DNA of 64,000 bases, from assembly GCA_018652955.1 (NCBI GenBank), contig JABIBA010000013.1, positions 228,253-292,252 of the forward strand, given 5' to 3'. The stretch is from Candidatus Peribacter sp. Its GTDB lineage: Bacteria; Patescibacteriota; Gracilibacteria; Peribacterales; Peribacteraceae. The notes below the pieces were generated by a model that saw only the letters and a program-made list of their open reading frames with translations, searched no databases and had not been told where the DNA came from. This document shows positions 23,405 to 31,585 of this stretch, piece after piece. Numbering within the stretch: position 1 is the first letter of the stretch; every line of letters begins with the position of its first letter. The translations under genes were made by a program, and so were the position numbers.

Positions 23405-24205
23405 ATGAAAAAGTCCGTAGTAGCACTTTCAGTTCTCGCAATAACATTGACCGCTTGTGGCCACACTGGTGGTACAGGAAAAGAGGAAGCAAAATCTAAA
23501 TCTCAGAAAGAGCAGCAGATGGCAGCAAACAGTTTTGTCGGAGATTATCAGGCATACGAAGCTTCTGTCGTTGGAAACGGAGAGAGTAGTGTGCTCTTCT
23601 TCTTTGCGGCTTGGTGTCCTACTTGCCAAGACAAAGATTCAAATCTTCATGATTGGTACTCTTCTGCTGAATTTCCAGTAAAGACATACCGTGCAGACTT
23701 TGATACTGAGGATGCTCTTAAAAAGAGATACGGTATCACTATGCAAGATACATTTGTGCTGATTGATGGAACAGGAAAGATCATTAAGAAAGAGGTCGCT
23801 CCTTCACTCTCTGAGCTTAAGAGGTTGTTGTACCAAAATGTAGATGAAGCTCAGGCAAAAGACTCTGTAAAAGAAGTAGTAGCAGAGATTCCACAGGTTG
23901 CATCAGAAGGTTCTTACTCTCAGTACGCACCTGGAGTTATTGGTAACGGAAAGCAATCAGTTCTTTTCTTTCATGCAACATGGTGTCCTAAGTGCAAAGA
24001 GAATGATGGTCGTCTAAAAGACTTCTATGGATCTGCTGATTTCCCTCGCTCTGTGTACAAGATCGATTACGATGCAGCGACAGATCTTAAATCTCAGTAT
24101 GGAATTACAGGACAAGATACCTTTGTTCTTATTGATGAGAATGGAAAAGAGATCAAGCGCGTACGATTTCCTTCAAAGGATGCACTTCGTGACCTTTTGG
24201 GTTAA
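23405..24205 (+). CDS. Tandem thioredoxin-domain lipoprotein
   Basis: 266 residues with a lipoprotein signal (MKKSVVALSVLAITLTACG, lipobox LTAC). Two thioredoxin-like domains follow, each with a WCPxC active site: AAWCPTCQ near residue 70 and ATWCPKCK near 197. The two halves are clearly duplicated: both have VGNG/IGNG, SVLFF, a YGIT.QDTFVLID segment and a similar end. Probably an extracytoplasmic thiol-disulfide carrier. The next gene, 18 nt downstream, encodes a CcdA-like electron transporter that would keep it reduced. Confidence 0.87.
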   Translation: MKKSVVALSVLAITLTACGHTGGTGKEEAKSKSQKEQQMAANSFVGDYQAYEASVVGNGESSVLFFFAAWCPTCQDKDSNLHDWYSSAEFPVKTYRADFDTEDALKKRYGITMQDTFVLIDGTGKIIKKEVAPSLSELKRLLYQNVDEAQAKDSVKEVVAEIPQVASEGSYSQYAPGVIGNGKQSVLFFHATWCPKCKENDGRLKDFYGSADFPRSVYKIDYDAATDLKSQYGITGQDTFVLIDENGKEIKRVRFPSKDALRDLLG

Positions 24206-24211
24206 AGCCGC

Positions 24212-24217
24212 TACTCT
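24212..24217 (+). promoter_or_regulatory. -10 box of the ccdA-like gene
   Basis: TACTCT exactly 6 nt before the ATG at 24224. It could give a separate leaderless transcript within the thioredoxin-ccdA pair. Confidence 0.42.
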
Positions 24218-24223
24218 ACTTTT

Positions 24224-25081
24224 ATGACAAGTCTTTATATTACGATGTTTGCAGCGGGAATGCTGACGATCTTGCTGCCGTGCATCTTGCCTCTTGTGCC
24301 AATAGTACTAGGTGTAAGTATTGCAGGGCGCAGTAAATGGCGACCGCTCTTTACGATTGCAGGAATGCTCGTGAGCTTTGTAGGATTTACGTTCTTACTG
24401 ACGCTTGTCTTAAATCAATTTGTAGAACTTGCAGATTACATTCGCATCTCTACCTACTACGTCTTACTGCTATTTGGATTTGGTTTTATAACACACAACA
24501 AGACACTGCAACTTACGGGTGCGGTTCTCGGTGGATTTTTCTACTACGAACACGGATGGATAATAATGACTATCGCGCAGACTATCGGAGCTACTCTCAT
24601 GGAAGTTGGTGGATGGGTCGCTACGCGTATTCAACAGCTCGGTTCTAACGTTCAGCAAAAAGCAGTAGGGGAGCTTGGACAAGACAATCCCATCACTGCA
24701 TTTCTTATCGGACTGACTATGGGTCTTGTATGGGTACCTTGTGCAGGTCCGGCACTTGGCTTTGCTCTTACTCTTGTTCAAGAACAACCAGGTCTCGAGG
24801 CAGCTGCATTACTGCTTACGTATGGACTAGGTACTGCAGTCCCGCTGCTTCTTATTGGATACGGAGGACAGGCTGCAATGCATTCTTCTCGAGCACTCTC
24901 GAAGTATTCAGGACGCATCAAGCAGATCTCTGGAGGTATTCTCATCGTTACAGCACTTGCACTGAATTATCACTGGCTCCGTGCCTTAGAGACATATCTT
25001 GTCTCTAATACTTCTTTTGGAAATATTGGTGTAGAGCTAGAGGAGAAGTTGTTTGGAGAAGAGATAGTGGTGCCAGAATAA
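24224..25081 (+). CDS. CcdA/DsbD-type transmembrane thiol electron transporter
   Basis: 285 residues, about seven to eight transmembrane helices. Two cysteines sit in the expected helices: LPCILPLVPIVLGVS (near Cys20) and WVPCAGPALGFAL (near Cys172), the pair that moves reducing equivalents across the membrane in CcdA/DsbD. An inserted stretch between helices (EVGGWVATRIQQLGSNVQQKAVGEL) is polar. Context supports electron delivery to the tandem thioredoxin lipoprotein encoded just upstream; cytochrome c assembly genes are not seen. Confidence 0.87.
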   Translation: MTSLYITMFAAGMLTILLPCILPLVPIVLGVSIAGRSKWRPLFTIAGMLVSFVGFTFLLTLVLNQFVELADYIRISTYYVLLLFGFGFITHNKTLQLTGAVLGGFFYYEHGWIIMTIAQTIGATLMEVGGWVATRIQQLGSNVQQKAVGELGQDNPITAFLIGLTMGLVWVPCAGPALGFALTLVQEQPGLEAAALLLTYGLGTAVPLLLIGYGGQAAMHSSRALSKYSGRIKQISGGILIVTALALNYHWLRALETYLVSNTSFGNIGVELEEKLFGEEIVVPE

Positions 25082-25086
25082 TCTGC

Positions 25087-25092
25087 TATAGT
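25087..25092 (+). promoter_or_regulatory. Extended -10 box of thyA
   Basis: TGCTATAGT (TATAGT with upstream TG), 8 nt before the thyA ATG at 25101, giving a leader of two nucleotides at most. The preceding TC gives the same TCTGCTA start seen at 40256, 51984 and 57111. Confidence 0.5.
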
Positions 25093-25100
25093 GCTCTCCT

Positions 25101-25931
25101 ATGAACACAGCAGACCTCCAGTACCTAAAACTCCTCAAGTCCGTTATGGATGATGGGTCTACAAAAGATGATCGTACAGGGACTGGTACTGTTAGTATCT
25201 TTGGTGCACAGATGCGGTTTAACTTACAAGAAGGCTTCCCATTACTTACAACCAAGAAGGTGCACATGCGGTCGATAGTGCATGAGCTTTTGTGGTTTCT
25301 TAAAGGCGATACGAACATCAAGTACCTTCAAGACAATGGCGTAAAGATCTGGGACGAATGGGCTACTCCTGAGGGAGACCTTGGTCCTGTATATGGAAAG
25401 CAGTGGAGAGATTTCTCTGGAGTGGATCAGATCTCTTGGGTGATTGATGAGATCAAAAGAAATCCTACGTCACGTAGGCTCATTGTCTCTGCATGGAATC
25501 CATCTGTATTGCCAGATATTTCTATTGCTCCAGATCAAAACGCAGCAGCAGGAAAGATGGCTTTGCCACCGTGTCACTGCCTTTTTCAGTTTTATGTTCT
25601 CGACGGTAAGTTAAGCTGCCAATTGTATCAACGCAGTGCAGATATCTTCTTGGGTGTGCCGTTTAACATTGCATCGTATGCGTTGCTTACACATATGATG
25701 GCACAAGTGTGCGACCTTGAAGTTGGAGACTTTGTACATACGTTCGGAGACCTTCATCTCTACAGTAATCACATGCAGCAGGCACTTACACAACTTGAAC
25801 GAACACCAAAGGCATTACCTACACTTAAGCTTAACCCTGATGTTACAGATCTCTTTGCGTATTCCTATGAAGACATCGAAGTGTGTGATTACGACCCGCA
25901 CCCTGGGATAAAAGCACCAATAGCTGTATAG
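25101..25931 (+). CDS. thyA: Thymidylate synthase
   Basis: Converts dUMP and methylene-tetrahydrofolate to dTMP and dihydrofolate. 276 residues. Motifs include [17 protein letters not shown], the phosphate-binding [11 protein letters not shown], the nucleophile cysteine in [33 protein letters not shown] and [10 protein letters not shown]. The downstream folA recycles the dihydrofolate; its -10 box overlaps the thyA stop codon. Part of a scattered folate set with folE, folK and folB. Confidence 0.97.
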   Translation: MNTADLQYLKLLKSVMDDGSTKDDRTGTGTVSIFGAQMRFNLQEGFPLLTTKKVHMRSIVHELLWFLKGDTNIKYLQDNGVKIWDEWATPEGDLGPVYGKQWRDFSGVDQISWVIDEIKRNPTSRRLIVSAWNPSVLPDISIAPDQNAAAGKMALPPCHCLFQFYVLDGKLSCQLYQRSADIFLGVPFNIASYALLTHMMAQVCDLEVGDFVHTFGDLHLYSNHMQQALTQLERTPKALPTLKLNPDVTDLFAYSYEDIEVCDYDPHPGIKAPIAV

Positions 25932-25932
25932 T
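25927..25932 (+). promoter_or_regulatory. -10 box of folA overlapping the thyA stop
   Basis: TATAGT exactly 6 nt before the folA ATG; its middle TAG is the stop codon of thyA. Confidence 0.5.
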
Positions 25933-25938
25933 CTGCGC

Positions 25939-26469
25939 ATGCGCATTAGCATTATAGTTGCGGCATCAGAAAATAATGTAATTGGTCGAGACAATAGTAT
26001 CCCGTGGCATTTGCCTGATGATTTGAAATATTTCAAAAAAAAGACAGAGCGACATCCAGTTATTATGGGGCGAAAGAACTTTGAATCGATCGTAGCTGCT
26101 CTCGGTAAGCCACTTCCCAATCGTGACAATATTATTGTGACACGTGATGGGGCATATACAGCTGCTGGCTGTCAGGTGTCATCTTCTTTGGAAGAGGCAA
26201 TCATGTACGGGCATAAAGATAATGATAAAGAAGAGATATTTATCATTGGAGGAGGAGAAATTTACAAACAAGCCATGGACCTTTGTAACTACATTTACCT
26301 CACACGGATTCATGCGTGGATAGCAGGGGATATTACTTTTCCAGAAGTAGACCCGCAGGTATGGGAAGAAGTAGAAAGAGAGGAGCACCCAGCAGATATC
26401 AAGCACAAGTTTGGATTCACATATCTGACATATAAGCGCAAAAATAGACTACATTTCGAAGATCAGTAG
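25939..26469 (+). CDS. folA: Dihydrofolate reductase
   Basis: NADPH-dependent reduction of dihydrofolate to tetrahydrofolate. 176 residues. Start MRISIIVAASENNVIG; the active-site acid is in IPWHLPDDLKYFKKKT; the NADPH site is VIMGRKNFESI and IFIIGGGEIYKQAM. The C-terminal beta hairpin TFPEVDPQVWEEVER is standard. It lies 7 nt after thyA, a common pairing because ThyA produces dihydrofolate. Confidence 0.96.
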   Translation: MRISIIVAASENNVIGRDNSIPWHLPDDLKYFKKKTERHPVIMGRKNFESIVAALGKPLPNRDNIIVTRDGAYTAAGCQVSSSLEEAIMYGHKDNDKEEIFIIGGGEIYKQAMDLCNYIYLTRIHAWIAGDITFPEVDPQVWEEVEREEHPADIKHKFGFTYLTYKRKNRLHFEDQ

Positions 26470-26480
26470 CATCGAGATTT

Positions 26481-26496
26481 TGGCTTAAATAAGCCA
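26481..26496. terminator. Hairpin after folA, weak terminator candidate
   Basis: TGGCTT-AAAT-AAGCCA forms a 6-bp stem with a 4-nt loop, 12 nt after the folA stop. It is followed by TTAATTAG rather than a T-run, so termination would be weak. Confidence 0.35.
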
Positions 26497-26588
26497 TTAA
26501 TTAGTATAGTATCTACTTCGATCCTTGTTTCGGGTGCGCTAGTTTTGTCAGTGCTCTTTACTGTGCACAACAACTTCCCCCCAGCATT

Positions 26589-27293
26589 ATGAGCAGCTTA
26601 GAAACAGAAGAGATCATTGTAGAAGGAGCGATAGAGGAAACCCAAGAAGCAACGGGTACTGTCACTGCAACAGAGTTCCAAAATCAGGTTGAGCAACGTG
26701 TCGAGGCAACGACTTCTACACTGCAAAATGAATTCGGAGATGCTGCAGATGATCTTATCGGAGATGTCACTATTACCATGTCGACATGGAAGCAGAGTAT
26801 GAATGATTTGGTAGGACCAGACTCGGTAGGCGACACAGAAGAAGAAGGCGCAGCTGCATACGTAGAGAGAGCCAGTAAAAAGAAGGTAACGAGCAAACAG
26901 GCTACAGATTTACACGTAGAAGATCGTCCATACTGGGAGCGAGTAAAAGAGCACGAAGAGGTGCATCAGTTTGATCAAGCAACGGATTACAGTGCACAGA
27001 CGGTAACCTACATGGATGACTCAAATCAGATGCAAGAGGTCACAGTTGTAGGAGACCTAACGGAATGGCAGGCAATAACAGTTCCAGATCAGCCAGATAG
27101 CGACTTAACTACTGGGTACATAGAACACAAAGCCAATGGGAATGCGGTAGCGGAAATAGCTGGTGAAGGCGCTGTGACCAGCACACTTGCTTCTGGAGAC
27201 GTAGAGTCTTTACAGCGAACGATCATCGAAAAGCAGCATGACCAGATGGTAGAACTTGTGCTTGCTGGTGAAAGCTTAACCGACGAGTCGTAA
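26589..27293 (+). CDS. Hypothetical acidic protein with a HEEVH motif
   Basis: Unrecognised, 234 residues, strongly acidic and without membrane segments. Residues 122-126 read HEEVH inside [16 protein letters not shown], which matches HExxH of zincin metallopeptidases and recalls DUF4157-like HELxHxxQ helices. The rest gives no second ligand I can identify, so enzymatic activity is speculative. Upstream, 119 nt hold the folA hairpin and a TATAGT with a long leader. The 3' end overlaps folE by 18 nt. Confidence 0.55.
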   Translation: MSSLETEEIIVEGAIEETQEATGTVTATEFQNQVEQRVEATTSTLQNEFGDAADDLIGDVTITMSTWKQSMNDLVGPDSVGDTEEEGAAAYVERASKKKVTSKQATDLHVEDRPYWERVKEHEEVHQFDQATDYSAQTVTYMDDSNQMQEVTVVGDLTEWQAITVPDQPDSDLTTGYIEHKANGNAVAEIAGEGAVTSTLASGDVESLQRTIIEKQHDQMVELVLAGESLTDES

Positions 27294-27815
27294 AAACTCT
27301 TCACGCGTCTTCGGGTCCTTCTTTATAAGACCTTTAACAGCAGAGGTAATACAGCTTGAGTGCTGCTTCTCTACTCCTCGCATCATCATACAGAAGTGTT
27401 CTGCCTCTATAATAACGCCGATACCTTTGGGCTTAAGTGTCTCATCTATAGCATCACAGATCTGTTGAGTAAGCCGCTCTTGTGTCTGGAGCCTGCGGGC
27501 GAACATATCAACTATGCGGGCAACCTTAGAGAGTCCTAAGATATGTTGATCTGGGACATAGGCGACGTGTACTTTTCCTGTAAAAGGGAGGAGGTGATGC
27601 TCGCAGAGGCTGTAGCATTCAATATCCTTAACAATCACCATTCCGTCTGTCTCTGCGTCAAATAGTGCTCCATTTACCAATGTTTCTAGATCTTGGTCAT
27701 AACCTACTGTTAGGTCTTTCATAGCCTCAGCCCAGCGCTTAGGGGTCTTTATAAGGCCCTCACGCGAAGGATCTTCGCCGATCTCTTTAAGCACATGAGC
27801 AATAGCATCTTCCAT
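27276..27815 (-). CDS. folE: GTP cyclohydrolase I
   Basis: First enzyme of folate (dihydroneopterin triphosphate) synthesis. 179 residues. Zinc ligands and catalytic residues are in [19 protein letters not shown] and in the C-terminal [44 protein letters not shown] is the core helix. TATAAT stands 8 nt before the ATG. folK and folB lie on the same strand about 1-2 kb upstream, separated by an unrecognised gene, so folate genes are clustered but not in one contiguous operon. Confidence 0.96.
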   Translation of the reverse strand: MEDAIAHVLKEIGEDPSREGLIKTPKRWAEAMKDLTVGYDQDLETLVNGALFDAETDGMVIVKDIECYSLCEHHLLPFTGKVHVAYVPDQHILGLSKVARIVDMFARRLQTQERLTQQICDAIDETLKPKGIGVIIEAEHFCMMMRGVEKQHSSCITSAVKGLIKKDPKTREEFLRLVG

Positions 27816-27823
27816 AGAACCAT

Positions 27824-27829
27824 ATTATA
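27824..27829 (-). promoter_or_regulatory. -10 box of folE
   Basis: TATAAT on the minus strand, 8 nt before the folE ATG at 27815, implying a leader of about two nucleotides. Confidence 0.5.
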
Positions 27830-27870
27830 TGGTCACAAGAAGATGTATTACACTCTATTAAGAGACTTTC

Positions 27871-28839
27871 TTACGCTAATGCTGGATCTCCTTCTATCAA
27901 ACGAGCACTTGGATCACTAGATCTAATTGGTGTTTCGAATCGAACTGTACGAATATTACGCTTAGCTAGTGCTACATTCATAGCATTAACACGATACGTA
28001 GGATCTGCAGGAGTTCTTGATTTTGATTGCTTAATATATTTTCTATACTGTGTCATGATCTCTTTTTGCTGTATTGGATTTAGAACCCCAAAGTCAGGAG
28101 GAGTCTCACCCAATTTGTAGGTCATGAGTCGTGCAGTTCCATCGGGTGTGTTAGTAACACGGTACTGTGATCCCTTTTCAGCAAGCCGCTTATTGTATTT
28201 TACAATACGCTCTTGCTTAAAGGCACGTACATTTGCATAGGCTCTTGATGGAATAATATCTGGATTAACACTTCTTTTTCGTAGAACTTTTGCTAAACGA
28301 GCAAGTCCTGCATTCATCTCTTTTGTATACTCGGTTGTCATGCTACGAATAAGAGCAGTATCTTCTGCCTCACTTAACCTTGGACCTGATGCTGCCCTTT
28401 TTTGTGCAGTTGCGGGTTGTGCTAGATTTACCGTTACATTGTTCTGATTTGTGTTGGTATTCACATTAATATTTCCTGCCCCTACTCCGCCTCCTGTTCC
28501 ACCAGGAGTTCCCATTATTTCTTCATATACTTCGTCTGACTTGCTTTCATCTGTCTTTTTAGATTCTTCTTCTTTCTTTTCTCGCCCCTCTTTTTTTGCA
28601 GCTTTTTCTTTTTCTGTTTTCTTTAGTAATGCTTCTATCCTCTTTTTTTCTTCGATACGACTTTTCGGAGACTCTTCTGCTCTCCCCCACTTTCTTAAGG
28701 TCTGCAACTTATCCAACTCTTTTTGAGAATACTTTTTTCCTCTTGCATTATCCATATTGGATTCCTTCTTTTCAGAGGCGGCACCCTTTTTGTCTTCTGG
28801 CCCTTTAAAGAATTTCATTACTCCTCCGAAATTTCCCAT
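27871..28839 (-). CDS. Hypothetical highly charged protein
   Basis: Unrecognised, 322 residues. The N-terminal third is very Lys/Glu-rich and probably coiled-coil (LKKTEKEKAAKKEGREKKEE). A Gly/Asn/Thr-rich linker follows (GTGGGVGAGNINVNTNTNQN, residues about 117-136). The C-terminal half is basic with possible helices (DTALIRSMTTEYTKEMNAGL, LNPIQQKEIMTQYRKYIKQ). No signal peptide or membrane helix. Composition resembles the soluble parts of the giant genes at 52-64 kb, but no homology can be claimed. Confidence 0.6.
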   Translation of the reverse strand: MGNFGGVMKFFKGPEDKKGAASEKKESNMDNARGKKYSQKELDKLQTLRKWGRAEESPKSRIEEKKRIEALLKKTEKEKAAKKEGREKKEEESKKTDESKSDEVYEEIMGTPGGTGGGVGAGNINVNTNTNQNNVTVNLAQPATAQKRAASGPRLSEAEDTALIRSMTTEYTKEMNAGLARLAKVLRKRSVNPDIIPSRAYANVRAFKQERIVKYNKRLAEKGSQYRVTNTPDGTARLMTYKLGETPPDFGVLNPIQQKEIMTQYRKYIKQSKSRTPADPTYRVNAMNVALAKRNIRTVRFETPIRSSDPSARLIEGDPALA

Positions 28840-28903
28840 AATAATTTGTGTGTAGTATGTATTTATATTTATTGTACCACATTTTCATAATAATAGCAAT
28901 TCC

Positions 28904-29353
28904 CTACATATGCATCTCTATAGTTTCACAGTGTTGATCTAGAGTTTTTTGGAGCTGCTCTTTCCAAGAATTATCAAGCTCACAGAGGGGTTCAAGGACA
29001 AATCTGCGTTCTTGCATTCTTGGGTGGGGGATGGTCAGGTTTGGGGTATCAATCTCGATGTCATCGTAAAGCAAGATGTCTAGATCTATGGTTCTAGGGC
29101 CTTTTTCGTAAGGAGGGTTTTTCTTCTGATCTTCCTCTATAGATTTTAATGCGTAGTGTACTTCTTCTGGAGATTCATCAGTTTCGATCTTTGCGACTGC
29201 ATTATAAAAATCATCTTGGTCTACAGCATCGCGTGCTGCGGTCTTGTAGACAGAAGAGAAAGTAATATACGGGAAGTCATCACGTAAAGCTCTTGCGCAC
29301 ATCTGCATGTTTTCTACTGCGTTTATATTGCTGCCAATACCGATATAACACAT
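28904..29353 (-). CDS. folK: 6-hydroxymethyl-7,8-dihydropterin pyrophosphokinase
   Basis: Transfers pyrophosphate from ATP to hydroxymethyl-dihydropterin. 149 residues from the ATG at 29353, giving MCYIGIGSNINAVENM, the usual family start; a longer frame from 29413 would overlap folB. Motifs: SSVYKTAARDAVDQDDFYNAV and the ATP/Mg signature GPRTIDLDILLYDD followed by IPHPRMQERRFVLEPL. It starts 2 nt after the folB stop, so the two are one operon. Confidence 0.94.
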   Translation of the reverse strand: MCYIGIGSNINAVENMQMCARALRDDFPYITFSSVYKTAARDAVDQDDFYNAVAKIETDESPEEVHYALKSIEEDQKKNPPYEKGPRTIDLDILLYDDIEIDTPNLTIPHPRMQERRFVLEPLCELDNSWKEQLQKTLDQHCETIEMHM

Positions 29354-29355
29354 TG

Positions 29356-29697
29356 CTATGGCCGCATGATGGTAACGGATACTCCTTCTGTATCTGGGAG
29401 GATAAATTTCCATACTGTGACAATTACACGATCTGGTTGAAAGTCTTTTAGCACCATCTGAGCAGTATCTTCTGCAAACTTCTCAATGGTATTGCGTTCC
29501 GTGCCCCCTAAGGCTTTTACAGACTCAGCAACTGCTGCGTAGTCTATGGTGTCTTGTACGTCGTCACTTTTACAGACTGCAGAAAGATCTGTTTCTATAT
29601 CGATAGAAACTTTAAGTGTCTGCACAGAAGAACGCTCCTCTTCTGTTATTCCGATAGAGGTTGGGACTTCGAGGTTATGTATAAAAATGCTAGCCAT
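29356..29697 (-). CDS. folB: Dihydroneopterin aldolase
   Basis: Cleaves dihydroneopterin to hydroxymethyl-dihydropterin, the substrate of FolK encoded just downstream. 113 residues. Family features are IFIHNLEVPTSIGITEEERS at the N-terminus, DTIDYAAVAESVKAL, NTIEKFAEDTAQMVL and the final VTVWKFILPDTEGVSVTI with the typical KP/KF turn. Its ATG follows TACACT by exactly 6 nt, as in guaA. Confidence 0.93.
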   Translation of the reverse strand: MASIFIHNLEVPTSIGITEEERSSVQTLKVSIDIETDLSAVCKSDDVQDTIDYAAVAESVKALGGTERNTIEKFAEDTAQMVLKDFQPDRVIVTVWKFILPDTEGVSVTIMRP

Positions 29698-29703
29698 AGG
29701 TGC

Positions 29704-29709
29704 AGTGTA
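29704..29709 (-). promoter_or_regulatory. -10 box of folB-folK
   Basis: TACACT on the minus strand, exactly 6 nt before the folB ATG at 29697; the same hexamer and spacer length as guaA. Confidence 0.55.
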
Positions 29710-31545
29710 TCAATTTGTCTTAAAGAATGGCTCCATAATCTTTCGTTTCGCAGGACTACCATCAAGAGGTATTTTTAGTTGTTGCTTGTTGATATGCCTA
29801 AAAGAGGTAGTGCGTACAGATGTAGGTTGTGCATCTAATACATATTCTTGGTTTACTACTCTTTGTTCAATTTTCATGCGTCTCTCTTTATGTGCCATTT
29901 CCTTACCGTCGTTATCGAGAAACTGAATAGCAATATCATCGGCCATTCCATACGTAAATGTATCTGAAGCATGAGGAGTTGCAGGCCACGGTAATGCACG
30001 TTCATATGCTCCGATACGTACGTTTGCAATAACCTTTTTGGTCTTTGGATCTTCGGTAAGTGTAATAGCGAAATCATGAGGACCATTATCATTAAAATGT
30101 GCCATTCCATCCTTTACCTTTATCTGTTGCGTTAACGGAAACTGCGCTATCCAGGCTTCGATAGTTAGGTTTCCTGCATCTTTTGGATCTGGTGCTTTCG
30201 CCATTTGGGATCTTTTAGCAGGGACTCCACTGGAGTGTTTAAACTTCCATTTTGGCTTTTGCCCAATTGCTACATTTGCCTCTTTTGTATTTAGTCCTGT
30301 GCCAGTAGCGGAATCGAGTTGGACAAAGGTGTAACTAGGATCTGGCAGTAGCTCTATGGTATCTGCCCCCTCTTTGCTTGGAGTAACGACGGCGATCATT
30401 CCATCAAGCGGGAGTATCGTCTTTCTGTGTTCTTTATCCTGATAATTTAGGACTACTCTATGCGGATGACCATCCATTGCAGGATACGTATTTGTCTTGT
30501 GGCATATTTGGGCAATGATATCTGTATAGCTTCTGGAACCACGAGTAAGATCGATAGATACTTTTCCAAGTGAGCCTGCAAACATAGGGCTCAATCGAAT
30601 ATTTGCTCCCATTAATCTGTGCATATCTCCCATGACACTATCAGCAGATGCTTTTATTGGGGGTAATACATACGGTTGCGTTCCAGGAGAGTTAGCAATT
30701 TTGTAAATAGTTTCAAGACGTGTGTATGTTTCATAGTCTGCTTTCCTCTTTTCTGGATCTGGTTTGAAGACTTCGAGGATCACAGGTGGCAAAGGGTTTA
30801 CATAGCCTCGTAGCTCTGTAATAAGAGTAATTAAGCGTGTGGTGGCCGCTTCTCGTTTGAAGAAATCATCATCTTGAAATCCTAGGATTTCACGGCGTAT
30901 ATTTGTTAATAAACTTTTTACCCCTTTATGCTCTTCCCATTTCTGTAGAGATTGTACAGAACCAATGTCATTGAGAGGTTCGGTAATGTTACTGACATCT
31001 GGTGGTCTGTATCTTGGATCTTCTGCTCTGTTGCCTTTGAAGTGTTCGTCTAAGATTCGCCGAGCTCTTTCTCGGATATGGAAGTTTTTATCCTGTAACC
31101 ATTTTTCATGGAGTTCTGTAGCTGCTTTTTCAGAAGCAGTATGATTTTTACCCGCAAGCTTTTTTTGCAGAGCGGTTACCGTTAATTCTCCAATAAGCTT
31201 TATGCGTGTGGTATTTATCATCTCGCAATTTGGTCTTTCCTTTTTAAGTCTAGCCTCTAATGCTTCGAGTGCCTTAAAGCGCACGGCATCATCCTTAGAT
31301 GATGTCTTTTCTAAAATAGGCATTAAGCTCCTCAGGAAATCATCTTTGATATTACTATAAGGATCATTCTCTGGCAGTGGCGGTGGTGGCGGAACGGATG
31401 GATCTTCTTTAGCTGTGGCAGGTTTTTGTTCTGGCAAAGGCGGCATAAGAGGGTCACCCATAGCTGCTTCTGCTATAACGAAGCTCCCTAGTGCTACTGC
31501 ACTTCTTCCGGCTTTACCTAGCCAAGAATCGTTCATACGCTGCAT
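29710..31545 (-). CDS. Hypothetical exported protein with helical repeats and STN-like segment
   Basis: Unrecognised, 611 residues; the start could also be the fourth codon (MNDSWLG). A short hydrophobic stretch (SAVALGSFVIAEAAMG) may be a signal peptide, followed by a proline-rich linker (SVPPPPPLPENDP). Residues about 65-260 look like HEAT-type helical repeats (DDAVRFKALEALEARLKKE, NFHIRERARRILDEHF). A later part, ANIRLSPMFAGSLGKVSIDL and RSYTDIIAQICHKTN, follows the pattern of the STN/secretin N0 domain. Function unknown; a cell-envelope role is inferred. The downstream neighbour is folB; secD lies 40 nt upstream on the same strand. Confidence 0.6.
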   Translation of the reverse strand: MQRMNDSWLGKAGRSAVALGSFVIAEAAMGDPLMPPLPEQKPATAKEDPSVPPPPPLPENDPYSNIKDDFLRSLMPILEKTSSKDDAVRFKALEALEARLKKERPNCEMINTTRIKLIGELTVTALQKKLAGKNHTASEKAATELHEKWLQDKNFHIRERARRILDEHFKGNRAEDPRYRPPDVSNITEPLNDIGSVQSLQKWEEHKGVKSLLTNIRREILGFQDDDFFKREAATTRLITLITELRGYVNPLPPVILEVFKPDPEKRKADYETYTRLETIYKIANSPGTQPYVLPPIKASADSVMGDMHRLMGANIRLSPMFAGSLGKVSIDLTRGSRSYTDIIAQICHKTNTYPAMDGHPHRVVLNYQDKEHRKTILPLDGMIAVVTPSKEGADTIELLPDPSYTFVQLDSATGTGLNTKEANVAIGQKPKWKFKHSSGVPAKRSQMAKAPDPKDAGNLTIEAWIAQFPLTQQIKVKDGMAHFNDNGPHDFAITLTEDPKTKKVIANVRIGAYERALPWPATPHASDTFTYGMADDIAIQFLDNDGKEMAHKERRMKIEQRVVNQEYVLDAQPTSVRTTSFRHINKQQLKIPLDGSPAKRKIMEPFFKTN

Positions 31546-31585
31546 ACTCCATAATTACTCTTTTTGCCCCCAAACATCAAGGACT

